Origin: CAZLDI01 sp964558415 | Lineage (GTDB): Bacteria > Chloroflexota > Dehalococcoidia > SM23-28-2 > RBG-16-64-32 | Direction of reading: 5' to 3' | Assembly (NCBI GenBank): GCA_964558415.1 | Contig: CAZLDI010000001.1 | Location: forward strand, 62,001-126,000 | Length of the DNA stretch: 64,000 nucleotides | Part shown: positions 49,041 to 58,170 of the stretch, one piece after another | How the letters are laid out: each line of letters starts with the position of its first letter | Position numbering within the stretch: the stretch's first letter is position 1 | Made by a program: the position numbers and the translations under genes | The notes under the pieces: model-generated | Database searches by the model: none | The model's input: the letters and a program-made list of their open reading frames with translations, nothing else | Told to the model about the DNA's origin: nothing

Positions 49041-52000
49041 TTGCCAGACAATCTGTCCGGTGGCAGTTCCCACGAGCGAGTGGACGTGCCCGTCCCGTTC
49101 GTCGGGCGTCAGGCGGAGCGCGGCCGCATCGAGGCCTGCCTGAAGGATGCAGCGTCCGGACGGCCCCGAATCATGCTCATCGGCGGGGCCGCTGGCGTGG
49201 GCAAGACTCGCCTGCTGCGCGAGATGCGTCCGGTGCTCGAGCAGACCGCCGTGGTGCTTTACGGGCGGTGTCACGAAGACACTCGCATCGCTTACCTGCC
49301 GTGGGTGGAGGTGCTGCGTCGCTGCTTCGAACGATACCCGTCGGCCTCAGACTCTCTGGAAGGGTCCGAACGGGAAGCGATCTTGCGCCTCACAGGCGGC
49401 CGCGGCCCGTCCGGAGTGCCGGAGCAGTCGATCGGAGGGGGGCAAGAGCAGCTGGAGCTTTCGCTGGCGGTAGGCAAGCTGCTCCGCTCCCTGTGCCGCC
49501 AGGAGCCCGTCGTACTCGTGATCGACGACCTGCATTGGGTGGATACACCTTCCCTGGAGTTATTGACGAGCGCGGCTTTCGCGCTGGCGGACGCCGGCGG
49601 CGGCGAGCGGCCGCAGTTGCTGGTGATCACAACTTACCGGCCGGGAGAGACTGACGAGCGGACCACGCGGGCGATAGCGCGGCTTGAGCGCGAGGAGATG
49701 TGCGCCTCGCTGGACCTCAGGGGTCTCAACGAGATGGAGATCGATCAGATGATCCGCGCGCTGGGGTTCGCCAGGCCGTCCCATCAGCTGGTTGCCACGG
49801 TCGCGGAGGCGACGCATGGCAATCCGCTGTTCATCCAGGAGGCGATGGACCACCTGGCGGCTCGCGGACAGATTGAGGAGCGCGGAGGGTATCTCGTAAC
49901 CACGGTCCCACCTTCGGACCTGAAGCTGCCGGACGAAGTGACCGACGCGATCGCCTCACGCATAGCCGGCCTCAGCGATGTGCTGCGGCGGGTGCTGACG
50001 ATCACCGCAGTCGCAGGCGACGAGATCGAGTTCGAGCTTCTGCAGGCGGTGAGCGAGATGGAGGAAACCGCCCTGCTCGACGCGCTGGATGCGTGCGTTC
50101 GCGACAGACTGCTGACGAGCGCGGGGACGCGCTTCCGGTTCGCGCACCCTCTCGTCCGCCGGGCGCTGTATCGCGATATCAGCGGCCCGAGGCGGCAGCG
50201 CCTGCATGAGGAGATCGCAATGGCGCTTGAGCGCCTCTATTCAGACAGGATCGAAGACCACATTCCGGAGATCGCCCGCCATTTGATCGAAGCGGGTTCG
50301 TTAGCGGACGGCGAAAGTCTGGTGGAGTACGCTAAGCGAGCCGGAGACCAGGCGTTCGGCGCGTTCGCCTGGGGGAGTGCGGCCTACTACTACGAGAAGG
50401 CCGCACTCGCGGCTGAGGCCGCCGAAATCTTCTCCGTCAGAGACCGTGCTCAGCTGCGCCATCTGGCCGGAACGGCTTACCACCACGACCAGGACGTGGG
50501 TCCCGCGCTCCACCAGTTAGACCTGGCGATCAGCGGGTACAGAGAGGTGGGAGACTCCGCCGGGGTGGTTGGGGCTCTCACGGAGACCGTCCGTATCGGT
50601 ATCACCCTCGCACCGACGGCCATCGGGACGCTCGTGCCAGAAGTGGCACCACTAACGGATGAGTTGGAGCGCCTGGGCAGCGACGACACCGAGCTGCGCG
50701 CGCGCGCCCTGGAAACCATAGCGCAGGCACACTTCCACGCGCGTGATAGCGAGCGCGCGGAGACGATGGCCCGAGAAGCTCTGGAGATGGCGCAGCGTAT
50801 TGGCGATAGCTCTCTCCAGGCAGACGCATACGGCGCATTATCGCTGGCACAACTGCAGAGCCTGCGATTAGAGGAGGCTCTGACCTCCCAGGAACGAAGC
50901 ATCGAACTGGCTGCCATCGGAGGGAATCGGCTGGCTCTTTGCTGGGCCACGGTGCGTCGCAGCCTGACGCTAATGGCACTGGGCAGGCTTCAGGAGGCGG
51001 CGAAGTTGGCGGAGGAGGCGTGCGAGATCGCGGCCCGCCATCACAACTGGTCGGAGCTGTCACTGGCTCTGGCTTACCGGGCAGCGGCAGCCTATCAATG
51101 CGGCGAGCTTCCGGCTGTTGAGACGTTCACATCAGACAGTCTGTCAACCTCACACCGGTCACACTATCCGTGGGGGCCGCTGGTATCGCTGTCCACGCTG
51201 GCCAACACTCGCTGCTCGATCGGGGCATTCGAAGAAGCGGACGACGCCATCAGGATTATTGAACAGCCAGGCTTGCTTTTCGAGAGCCCGGGCATTGCCG
51301 TCCTCGGGATGGCCGTTATCTATCGGGCGCGCATTCGCGCCGCGGCCGGTGACCTCGATGGCACCCGCTCGCTCCTGGCCCCGGTGCTCGGGCCGATCCG
51401 GCAGCTGGCGGGAACGGACCAGCAGGTCATACCCACCTACTGCGCGCTGGCCGAGCTGGGAAGACTCCTCAAAGATGATGAATTGACGGCCGTGAGTCTG
51501 GGTCCACTGGTTGAGGCACGGGACCGCGGCGCCGTGCTATGCGCCAGCTGGGGCTTCCTGATCCCACGTGTGCTGGGCAGCGTCTATGCGACGCAGGAAC
51601 GATGGAACGAGTCCGACCGGCACTTCAACGAAGCCATTGAGTTCTGCCAATCCGCCGGCGCGAAAACGGAACTGGGGCGAAGTTACGCGGACTACGCGGA
51701 GATGCTGGTCGCTCGCGGCGTCGCGAGCGACCGCGCGAGGGCGGGCGATTTGCTCGCGCGGGCGAGCGCTATCTTTGCCGAGCTGCGGATGGAGCCGTAC
51801 CTGCAACAAGCGGAACGCGTGGCCTACCAACTCGAGGCGCCTGTCAGCGTCGCGTCCCCGAGCCGGGTGGTCTATCCGGACAGGCTGAGCGAGCGCGAGG
51901 TTGAGGTGCTGCGAGTGGTGGCGCGGGGACGCAGCAATCAACAGATAGCGGACGAGCTTGTCTTGAGCCCAAAGACGGTGGCCCGGCACATGAGCAACAT

Positions 52001-52733
52001 CTTCGACAAGATCGGGGTGGACAGCCGGTCGGCGGCGACAGCGTACGCGTTCGAGAAGGGGCTGGTGGCGCAGCCTGCAGTTGCGCCGGCTCAGCCCGCT
52101 GCGGCGGCGCAACCGGCCGCGCCGGCTCCTCCCACTCCCGCCGCACAACCGGCCGCGCCAGCTCCTCCTGGGACGGCGACGGAACCAGCCGCCCCGCAGC
52201 TGACGCAAGCTGCGCCGCAGAGCAGTCAGCGGCTGTTTGTGATCCTGTTCACGGATATGGAAGGCTCAACGGCCCAGACCGAACGCCTGGGCGACGCGAG
52301 GGCGCAGGAAGTGATGCGCGCGCATAATCGAACGATAGAAGTGTGCCTCGATCGATTCTCCGGCACCAAGATCAAGCACACCGGAGACGGGATTATGGCG
52401 TCGTTCGCGGCAGCATCCACCGCGGTCGAGTGCGCGATCGAGATACAGCGCGCGTTCGCGCGCTACGGGGAAGAGCACCGGGAGGAGCCGATTCAAGTGC
52501 GCATCGGCCTGAACGCCGGAGAGCCGGTTGCCGAGGACGAGGACTTGTTCGGAACCGCAGTTCAGGCGGCAGCACGCATCGCGGGACACGCCCGGCCGGG
52601 GCAGATCCTGGTCTCGGACGTGGTCCGGCAGTTGGCGGCCGGCAAGGGATTCGCCTTCGGGGAACGGGACGAGGCGTCGCTCAGGGGGTTTATAGAGCCG
52701 TTCCAGCTATATAGTGTAAACTGGACGGCCTAA
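49041..52733 (+). CDS. LuxR-family ATPase/TPR regulator with C-terminal class III cyclase domain
   Basis: 1230 residues from TTG, behind AGAGGGG. AAA/STAND ATPase: VPFVGRQAERGRIEACL, Walker A GGAAGVGKTRLL near residue 50, LVIDDLHWVDTPSLELL near 160. A long TPR region follows. LuxR HTH near 945-1010: LSEREVEVLRVVARGRSNQQ, LVLSPKTVARHMSNIFDKIG. A Pro/Ala linker leads to an adenylate/guanylate cyclase homology domain (ILFTDMEGST and IKHTGDGIMASF with the two metal Asp; QVRIGLNAGEPV; DLFGTAVQAAARIAGHA). In mycobacterial relatives the cyclase is N-terminal, so the order here is reversed. The Asn of the catalytic AVN motif is replaced by Gln (AVQ), so it may be a regulatory domain. Confidence 0.9.
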   Translation: MPDNLSGGSSHERVDVPVPFVGRQAERGRIEACLKDAASGRPRIMLIGGAAGVGKTRLLREMRPVLEQTAVVLYGRCHEDTRIAYLPWVEVLRRCFERYPSASDSLEGSEREAILRLTGGRGPSGVPEQSIGGGQEQLELSLAVGKLLRSLCRQEPVVLVIDDLHWVDTPSLELLTSAAFALADAGGGERPQLLVITTYRPGETDERTTRAIARLEREEMCASLDLRGLNEMEIDQMIRALGFARPSHQLVATVAEATHGNPLFIQEAMDHLAARGQIEERGGYLVTTVPPSDLKLPDEVTDAIASRIAGLSDVLRRVLTITAVAGDEIEFELLQAVSEMEETALLDALDACVRDRLLTSAGTRFRFAHPLVRRALYRDISGPRRQRLHEEIAMALERLYSDRIEDHIPEIARHLIEAGSLADGESLVEYAKRAGDQAFGAFAWGSAAYYYEKAALAAEAAEIFSVRDRAQLRHLAGTAYHHDQDVGPALHQLDLAISGYREVGDSAGVVGALTETVRIGITLAPTAIGTLVPEVAPLTDELERLGSDDTELRARALETIAQAHFHARDSERAETMAREALEMAQRIGDSSLQADAYGALSLAQLQSLRLEEALTSQERSIELAAIGGNRLALCWATVRRSLTLMALGRLQEAAKLAEEACEIAARHHNWSELSLALAYRAAAAYQCGELPAVETFTSDSLSTSHRSHYPWGPLVSLSTLANTRCSIGAFEEADDAIRIIEQPGLLFESPGIAVLGMAVIYRARIRAAAGDLDGTRSLLAPVLGPIRQLAGTDQQVIPTYCALAELGRLLKDDELTAVSLGPLVEARDRGAVLCASWGFLIPRVLGSVYATQERWNESDRHFNEAIEFCQSAGAKTELGRSYADYAEMLVARGVASDRARAGDLLARASAIFAELRMEPYLQQAERVAYQLEAPVSVASPSRVVYPDRLSEREVEVLRVVARGRSNQQIADELVLSPKTVARHMSNIFDKIGVDSRSAATAYAFEKGLVAQPAVAPAQPAAAAQPAAPAPPTPAAQPAAPAPPGTATEPAAPQLTQAAPQSSQRLFVILFTDMEGSTAQTERLGDARAQEVMRAHNRTIEVCLDRFSGTKIKHTGDGIMASFAAASTAVECAIEIQRAFARYGEEHREEPIQVRIGLNAGEPVAEDEDLFGTAVQAAARIAGHARPGQILVSDVVRQLAAGKGFAFGERDEASLRGFIEPFQLYSVNWTA

Positions 52734-52747
52734 AGGAGGGGATCGTT

Positions 52748-53332
52748 ATGGGCACGATGCCGTTTCATCTGGAGAAAGGCGTGTTGGGCCTGCGGTTCGA
52801 CTATCTGACAAGGGACGCCGATGTAAGGGATCACGTCTTGGCCCGGCTGCAAAGCGGCAAGAACCCCTTCCTCGTCGCCGGAAGTATCAACGTACGCGGA
52901 GTCGGTATCAATGCGCTGACCGACAAGAGGGCAGTTTTCGCCAAGAGGCTGGATGATCTGTTCGCGACAGACTCGACGCTCCTGGCTCCAGGCGAGAGGA
53001 GAACAGGCGCAGAATACCTGGAGGACGATGCACTGCTGATGGAGCGCAATCGCGACAGCACCGGGAACAGGACTGCGTTCCTCCAGTACTGGATCGACGG
53101 CGGCGTCGAGAACGCGAACCTGATCGATGAGGTGAGACAGGCCATCATAAAAGCCCTGGTCTCGGGACGAACGCGCATCGATTACTGGTGGAATTGCACT
53201 GAGGACGACACGCCACCGACGGCGGTCTGCTCTCTGGACGTGCCCGGCGTGGCGCGGGTATACTTCTGCACCGATCACAACCCGGTGGAACACCCGCCCA
53301 CGTTGCCCGCGAGGGCGCCGCTGGACCCCTGA
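52748..53332 (+). CDS. Unknown protein, first of a tandem paralogous pair
   Basis: 194 residues, start 15 nt after the regulator stop with SD AAAGGAGG. Opens MGTMPFHLEKGVLGLRFDYL, identical in most positions to the next gene. Other shared segments: ERRxxxEYxxDxxxLxxNxxDxxGNRxAFxxYW, IDYWWNCT, CSLDVPGVARVYFCT, and a Pro-rich end (ARAPLDP). No signal peptide, no membrane span; three Cys near the end are conserved in both copies. The family was not recognised. Close linkage suggests co-transcription with the LuxR/cyclase gene. Confidence 0.75.
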   Translation: MGTMPFHLEKGVLGLRFDYLTRDADVRDHVLARLQSGKNPFLVAGSINVRGVGINALTDKRAVFAKRLDDLFATDSTLLAPGERRTGAEYLEDDALLMERNRDSTGNRTAFLQYWIDGGVENANLIDEVRQAIIKALVSGRTRIDYWWNCTEDDTPPTAVCSLDVPGVARVYFCTDHNPVEHPPTLPARAPLDP

Positions 53333-53450
53333 CCCACCGCCATAGTCAAAGAAAACCGAACGGGTCGTTGTTGCTTGAACTCGATGCCCCAGCGGCCCGC
53401 CCAAGACATAGCAAGGCCGAGAACCATCCGGCCGACGAAGGAGGGTAAAT

Positions 53451-54089
53451 ATGGGCACGATGCCGTTTCACCTGGAAAAGGGGGTTATGGGGCTGAGGTT
53501 CGATTACCTGACGAGGAGCCCGCAGGTGAGGACGTTTCTGCTGGCTAACCTTGGGCCAGGCGCGGACCCCTTCGTGGTCGCAGAGAATATCTCGGTCCCG
53601 AACGCCACTGGCGGCTTCATTCAGATCAAGGCGCTGACGCACACGATCCAGCAGTTCAAGGCGGCGTTGCAGGACCTGTGGAACCTGGACCAAACGCAGT
53701 TCGACGCCGAGGAACGCCGCCAACCCCATGAATATCAGGCCGACCAGATACCGCTGGATACGAACAACAAGGATACCGGCGGCAACCGGTTGGCGTTCGC
53801 CGGGTACTGGACCCTCGCGGTCGCCACCAACCCGTACCTCAAGGAGGAGATCCGGTTGGCTATCGTTAAGGCCCTGACAAACGTCGGCCCGTACCGGCCG
53901 CGGATCGACTACTGGTGGGACTGCACGCTTCCGGACGGGTCTCCACCCCGGGTCATCTGCTCATTGGACGTGCCGGCGGTCGCGCGGGTCTTGTTCTGTA
54001 CTCCCCACGAGGGGGCGGTGGAGTCTCATGTGCGCAACGAACTTGGACCGCGGGCGCCGTTCGACGAGGACGGCCCTGCACCGGGTTAA
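53451..54089 (+). CDS. Unknown protein, second of a tandem paralogous pair
   Basis: 212 residues, SD GAAGGAGGG. Opens MGTMPFHLEKGVMGLRFDYL and carries the same landmarks (YWWDCT; CSLDVPAVARVLFCT; RAPF near the end), with an 18-residue longer middle. The two differ widely in the rest, so this is an old duplication with both copies under constraint. A stem-loop at 54127-54151 probably marks the end of this unit. Confidence 0.75.
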   Translation: MGTMPFHLEKGVMGLRFDYLTRSPQVRTFLLANLGPGADPFVVAENISVPNATGGFIQIKALTHTIQQFKAALQDLWNLDQTQFDAEERRQPHEYQADQIPLDTNNKDTGGNRLAFAGYWTLAVATNPYLKEEIRLAIVKALTNVGPYRPRIDYWWDCTLPDGSPPRVICSLDVPAVARVLFCTPHEGAVESHVRNELGPRAPFDEDGPAPG

Positions 54090-54126
54090 CGAGCGCGCGT
54101 TAGCCACAGGTTGAACTGAAGTGAGT

Positions 54127-54151
54127 AGCGCTACCCATTGAGGGTAGCGCT
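54127..54151. terminator. Stem-loop after the tandem paralogues
   Basis: AGCGCTACCC-attga-GGGTAGCGCT, a 10-bp perfect stem 38 nt past the stop. No T-run follows, so termination efficiency is doubtful. Confidence 0.55.
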
Positions 54152-54250
54152 GCTGCGTTATGGAAAATGGGTAATTCGCCCGATGGCGGCGGTTTGCCTG
54201 CGCACTACGCTCGAACCATGAAACAGAACAGGCGCGAAAGGAGGTTCGAG

Positions 54251-54481
54251 ATGTCTGTGGCGCAGAGGACCGCGACAGCAGGCAGCATCGTGACGGCGAG
54301 ACCGCGAGTGGGCGCGCCCCGGGTCAGCGCCGCGTGGCTGACGAAGCCGTTCTCGCTGGCGGGCCGGTGGCTCCTCGATTCACGTGAGGGGCCGCGCGGA
54401 TACCCGCGGGAAGGCTTCCCGGAGATCGAGCTGCACCAACTCATCGCCGGACACAGGGACCGCTTCGACGGTTTCGCGTAG
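54251..54481 (+). CDS. Small protein of unknown function, 76 residues
   Basis: ATG 54251 follows GAAAGGAGG six nt upstream; ATG 54218 in frame has no SD. Arg/Ala/Pro-rich N-terminal half (RTATAGSIVTARPRVGAPRV), then AWLTKPFSLAGRWLLDSREG and a C-terminal acidic/His part (FPEIELHQLIAGHRDRF). Not recognised. Its position after the two tandem unknown proteins and before a structured-RNA candidate makes it part of the same unexplained cluster. Confidence 0.65.
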   Translation: MSVAQRTATAGSIVTARPRVGAPRVSAAWLTKPFSLAGRWLLDSREGPRGYPREGFPEIELHQLIAGHRDRFDGFA

Positions 54482-54559
54482 CTGTGAGTTCGCATTCAGA
54501 ATGGGTATTTCTGCGGATGTCAAAGCCTGGGGCCGGAAGTAGCGTAGGCGATGGAAGAC

Positions 54560-54662
54560 AGAGGTCTGCCCCTTAGGGCCGATCAGGCAGGCGGGTCCCC
54601 TCCCCCTGTGGGCATCCCGATGAAGATCGGGGTTCCTGACCGGCCTCAAGGGGCAGACCTCT
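54560..54662. ncRNA. Structured RNA candidate (28-bp near-perfect inverted repeat)
   Basis: The left arm 54560-54587 pairs with 54635-54662 over 28 positions with only two mismatches and one G-T; the outer 15 pairs are perfect (AGAGGTCTGCCCCTT). The 47-nt internal part contains a second perfect hairpin CCCGAT-gaag-ATCGGG (54616-54631). There is no ORF and no T-run after it. It could be an RNA gene, a cis-regulatory element, or a small mobile element with inverted ends. Strand is undetermined. It does not match the SRP or tmRNA patterns that could be checked by eye. Confidence 0.5.
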
Positions 54663-54805
54663 TCTAGCGCCGACAACGAGCCGACCGGGGTTGCCAGACG
54701 CCGGCCTGGCGAGGGGGCGGGTTTGCGAGGGCCCGTCCCTTCGCTCTTTGTTCAGGTGATGAACCGCGCCGCGATGGACGGCCGCATGACGATGCGTCGA
54801 GCTGT

Positions 54806-54834
54806 TTGTCCCGGGCGGCATCCGCGCGTATAGA
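54806..54834 (+). promoter_or_regulatory. Promoter of the sulfatase, leaderless
   Basis: TTGTCC, 17-nt spacer, TATAGA, 8 nt to the ATG at 54843; no SD. Confidence 0.58.
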
Positions 54835-54842
54835 ATGGGCCG

Positions 54843-56363
54843 ATGCCTGACGAACCGAAACAGCCCGCCCGTCCGAAGAACGCGATCGTCATCCTGCTGG
54901 ACAGCCTGAACCGGCACATGCTGGGCGCCTACGGCGGGACGGAGTTCGCCACACCGAACCTGGACGGGTTCGCGAAGCGGGCGTTGCGATTCGAGAGGCA
55001 CTACTCCGGCTCGCTGCCGTGCATTCCCGCGCGGCACGATATCCTGTGCGGGGCGCTGGATTTCCTCTGGAAGCCGTGGGGCTCGGTGGAGATCTGGGAA
55101 CACTCACTGATCGCCTACCTGCGACAGGCGGGCGTTACCACGATGCTGCTCTCGGACCACCCACACCTGTTCGAGACCGGCGGGGAGAACTACCATACTG
55201 ACTTCGACGGCTGGGAGTACGAACGTGGCCACGAGGGTGACCCGTGGAAGACGCGGCCGGACCCCAGCTGGATAGGCGCGCCGCTATTCGGACGGCGTTT
55301 CGTCGCGTACGACAACTCGCGCGGCTACTTCCGCGACGAGGCGGACTTTCCAGGCCCGCGCACGATGGCCGCGGCGGCGCGCTGGCTGGACGACAACGCA
55401 GGCCACCACGACCGTTTTCTGCTGTTCGTGGACGAGTTCGACCCGCACGAACCGTTCGACACGCCGGAGCCGTACGCCTCGATGTACGACTCCTGGGACG
55501 GCCCGCACCTGATCTGGCCGCCATACGTCAACGGAGGCGTGAGCAAGGGGCTACTCAGCGAGCGAGACGCCCGGCAGGTGCGGGCTTGCTACGGCGGCAA
55601 GCTCACGATGATCGACACGTGGTTCGGACGCGTGATCGCGGCGATCGAGCGCAAGGGCCTCTGGGACGACACGGCTGTTATCGTCTGCACCGACCACGGG
55701 CACTACCTGGGCGAGAAAGACGTGTGGGGCAAACCCGCGGTGCCCATCTACGAACCACTGGGCCACATCCCGCTGATGATTGCCTGGCCCGGAGTGGAGG
55801 CGGGCGCGTCCACAGCGCTGACGACGGCCGTGGACATCTTCGCGACGCTCGCCGACGTGTTCGGAGTGCAGGCGCGGCAGCGCACGCACGGGCGGTCGCT
55901 GGTCCCGCTGATCGAGGGCAGTGCCAAGTCCGTACGCGACTACGCGGTGTCCGGCGTGTGGGGTCGGGAGGTACACGTCGTGTACGACCGCTGGAAGTAC
56001 GCTCGCGCGCCGGAGGGCGCGAATGCGCCGCTGTCCATGTGGTCGAACCGCTGGTCGACAATGCCGGTTCATTCGATGCCGCAGCTACGCCTCCCCCTGC
56101 CGGATGACCGCGCACTGCTGGACCGGATGCCGGGATCGAAGGTGCCGGTGATCCGGCAGCCCTTCGTGGCCGGTGACCTGCTACCGTACTGGGCACTGGG
56201 TCCGTTCAGCGGGAACCATCTGTACGACCTGAGCGACGACCCCTCGGAGGAGGAGAACCGCGCCGGCGAGAGGGCGGAACGCGAGGCTGCGGACGTGCTC
56301 CGCGCGGCACTGCAAGAGATGGAGGCGCCGAGCGACCAGTACGAGCGACTCGGGCTCGGGTAA
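54843..56363 (+). CDS. Sulfatase (formylglycine-dependent)
   Basis: 506 residues, no signal peptide. The formylglycine motif is SLPCIPARHDILCG, Cys about residue 60 in C-x-P-x-R. Metal-binding IVILLDSLNRHMLGAYGG is at the N-terminus, and the second metal site is VIVCTDHGHYLGEKD. Hydrolyses a sulfate ester or phosphonate/phosphate monoester once Cys is converted to formylglycine; the activating enzyme is not in the window. Next to a GH1 glycosidase it may desulfate a glycan, but intracellular location favours small substrates. Confidence 0.92.
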   Translation: MPDEPKQPARPKNAIVILLDSLNRHMLGAYGGTEFATPNLDGFAKRALRFERHYSGSLPCIPARHDILCGALDFLWKPWGSVEIWEHSLIAYLRQAGVTTMLLSDHPHLFETGGENYHTDFDGWEYERGHEGDPWKTRPDPSWIGAPLFGRRFVAYDNSRGYFRDEADFPGPRTMAAAARWLDDNAGHHDRFLLFVDEFDPHEPFDTPEPYASMYDSWDGPHLIWPPYVNGGVSKGLLSERDARQVRACYGGKLTMIDTWFGRVIAAIERKGLWDDTAVIVCTDHGHYLGEKDVWGKPAVPIYEPLGHIPLMIAWPGVEAGASTALTTAVDIFATLADVFGVQARQRTHGRSLVPLIEGSAKSVRDYAVSGVWGREVHVVYDRWKYARAPEGANAPLSMWSNRWSTMPVHSMPQLRLPLPDDRALLDRMPGSKVPVIRQPFVAGDLLPYWALGPFSGNHLYDLSDDPSEEENRAGERAEREAADVLRAALQEMEAPSDQYERLGLG

Positions 56364-56432
56364 GCTGGCTCGCCGGACCCGCCAGGTCAGTGCATCGGCA
56401 TGAGCGCGTGAGATACGATAGCGGACGCTCAG

Positions 56433-56455
56433 GGCGAGGCAGGCCTCGCCACTAC
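56433..56455 (-). repeat. REP-like GTAG hairpin between sulfatase and beta-glucosidase
   Basis: Minus strand: GTAG, then TGGCGAGGC-ct-GCCTCGCC. Unlike the other five copies it is not at a stop codon. Confidence 0.6.
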
Positions 56456-56474
56456 GATTGAAGGAGGCGCCCGA

Positions 56475-57827
56475 ATGACCAAGATCGCGCGGTTCCCGAA
56501 GGACTTCGTATGGGGGACGGCCACGGCTTCGTACCAGGTGGAGGGCGCGTGGAACGAGGACGGCAAGGGCGAGAACATCTGGGACCGCTTCAGCCATAGT
56601 ACCGGGACGATCCTGAATGGGGACACAGGAGACGTCGCGTGCGATCAATACCACCGCTTCAAGGAAGACGTAGCGATCATGAAGGAGCTGGGGCTGCGGG
56701 GGTATCGCTTCAGCATCTCCTGGCCACGCATCTTTCCGGACGGGAAGGGCAAGGTCAACCAGGCGGGGCTGGACTACTACAACCGCCTTGTGGACGAGCT
56801 ACTGGCCAACGGAATAACGCCGTTTCCTACGCTATATCACTGGGACTTGCCGCAGGCGCTCCAGGACGAGGGAGGCTGGGCGAACCGCGAGATTGTCCGC
56901 CATTTCACAACGTACGCGGAAACGTGCGTGAGGACGCTGGGCGACCGCGTGAAGCGATGGATGATCTTCAACGAGCCATGGGTGTTCACTTTCCTGGGCT
57001 ACGTCGTCGGCATTCACGCGCCCGGCATCCGCGACCGCGCGATGGGGATGCGGGCGATGCACGTCGCGAACCTGACCCAGACCTCCGCGCTGCGGGCGAT
57101 GCGGGCGATCGGGACGGCAGAGGCGATCGGGACGGCGTTCAGCATGTCCGCGAGCTACCCTTACACGGATTCGGCCGAGGACCGCGCGGCGGCGGAGCGG
57201 CACCATGGCTTCAACAACGACTGGTTCACGCGCCCGATCATGCGCGGGGAGTACCCGCAGGCGTACGTGGACCAGGAGAAGGCGCTGCGCGAGGCGGACG
57301 TGCGGCCCGGCGAGGTGGAGGGGTGCAAGGAGCCGCTGGACTTCATCGGGATCAACCTCTACACGCGGACGCTCTGCGCGAACAACCCGGACGAGCCCTA
57401 CCTGGGCATCCGGCAGGTGCCCGGCCCGGGTGCGAAGACGGCGTTCGGGTGGGAAGTCTGGCCGGAGGCGCTGTACACACAGATCATGCGCACGCACCGC
57501 GACTACGGCGTACCGATTTACGTGACGGAGAACGGCTGCTCGTACCCGACGAGCCCCGGCGCGGACGGCCGCGTGCAAGACCAGGAGCGAACCGACTTCT
57601 ATAACGGCTACATCGGTCAGGTGGGCCGCGCGATCGCGGAGGGCGCGGACGTGCGCGGCTACTATGCCTGGACGCTGATCGATAACTTCGAGTGGGGGAT
57701 GGGGTACAGTCAGCGCTTCGGGCTGGTGCACGTGGACTTCGAGAACGGTCAGAAGCGGACGATCAAGGACAGCGGGTACTGGTACCGCGACCTGATCGCC
57801 CGCGGGGAGATTGAGTATGCTGGGTAG
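56475..57827 (+). CDS. Beta-glucosidase (GH1)
   Basis: 450 residues, the usual GH1 length, cytoplasmic. N-terminal signature FPKDFVWGTATASYQVEGAW. Acid/base Glu about 167 in FNEPWVF, nucleophile Glu about 352 in YVTENGCSYP. Aglycone and glycone residues such as HWDLPQAL and YYAWTLIDNFEWGMGY are in place. Retaining enzyme splitting beta-linked glucosides or related sugars. SD GAAGGAGG precedes the ATG. Confidence 0.95.
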   Translation: MTKIARFPKDFVWGTATASYQVEGAWNEDGKGENIWDRFSHSTGTILNGDTGDVACDQYHRFKEDVAIMKELGLRGYRFSISWPRIFPDGKGKVNQAGLDYYNRLVDELLANGITPFPTLYHWDLPQALQDEGGWANREIVRHFTTYAETCVRTLGDRVKRWMIFNEPWVFTFLGYVVGIHAPGIRDRAMGMRAMHVANLTQTSALRAMRAIGTAEAIGTAFSMSASYPYTDSAEDRAAAERHHGFNNDWFTRPIMRGEYPQAYVDQEKALREADVRPGEVEGCKEPLDFIGINLYTRTLCANNPDEPYLGIRQVPGPGAKTAFGWEVWPEALYTQIMRTHRDYGVPIYVTENGCSYPTSPGADGRVQDQERTDFYNGYIGQVGRAIAEGADVRGYYAWTLIDNFEWGMGYSQRFGLVHVDFENGQKRTIKDSGYWYRDLIARGEIEYAG

Positions 57828-57899
57828 TAGTGCTCATCTCGCTGTAAAGCCTCCGTAAGCTGCCCTCTGGGTTACGATATCTACGTGAAGGAACGATAC

Positions 57900-58124
57900 G
57901 TGACCACTGTAAACACAAGCGAGGCGCGGACGCACCTATCGGCGCTGTTGCGCCGCGTGATGGCGGGTGAGCGCATCGTTATCGCGAAGGCGGGTAAGCC
58001 GGTGGCGGTGCTAGGTCCTGTCGAAGACCGGCCCGCTCGACGGGTGGCGGGTATCGACAAGGGTAAAGTCTTCATTCACGACGACTGGGACGATCCGCTG
58101 CCGGAGTTCGAAGAGTACATGTAG
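57900..58124 (+). CDS. Phd-type antitoxin without an adjacent toxin
   Basis: 74 residues from GTG 57900 (GTG 57885 in frame is less typical of the family). TVNTSEARTHLSALLRRVMAG and RIVIAKAGKPVAVLGPVE are the Phd DNA-binding core; the end DDWDDPLPEFEEYM is the usual toxin-binding tail. In this family a PIN toxin normally starts within a few nucleotides; here the next 40 nt hold a REP-like hairpin and then minus-strand sequence, so the toxin has been lost or displaced. Confidence 0.82.
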   Translation: MTTVNTSEARTHLSALLRRVMAGERIVIAKAGKPVAVLGPVEDRPARRVAGIDKGKVFIHDDWDDPLPEFEEYM

Positions 58125-58145
58125 GGAACTCGCCGAACGCAGGGC

Positions 58146-58170
58146 AGGGCGCGGCGAGCAGCCGCCCTAC
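58146..58170 (-). repeat. REP-like GTAG hairpin at the duplicated typA tail
   Basis: Minus strand: GTAG, GGCGGCTGCTCGCCGCGCCCT; the TAG is the stop of the typA tail remnant. Confidence 0.66.

Noticed and set aside
54560..54662. SRP RNA or 6S RNA
   Set aside because: The conserved SRP helix-8 loop motif and the 6S open-bubble layout are not visible; the element is a nearly uninterrupted hairpin.
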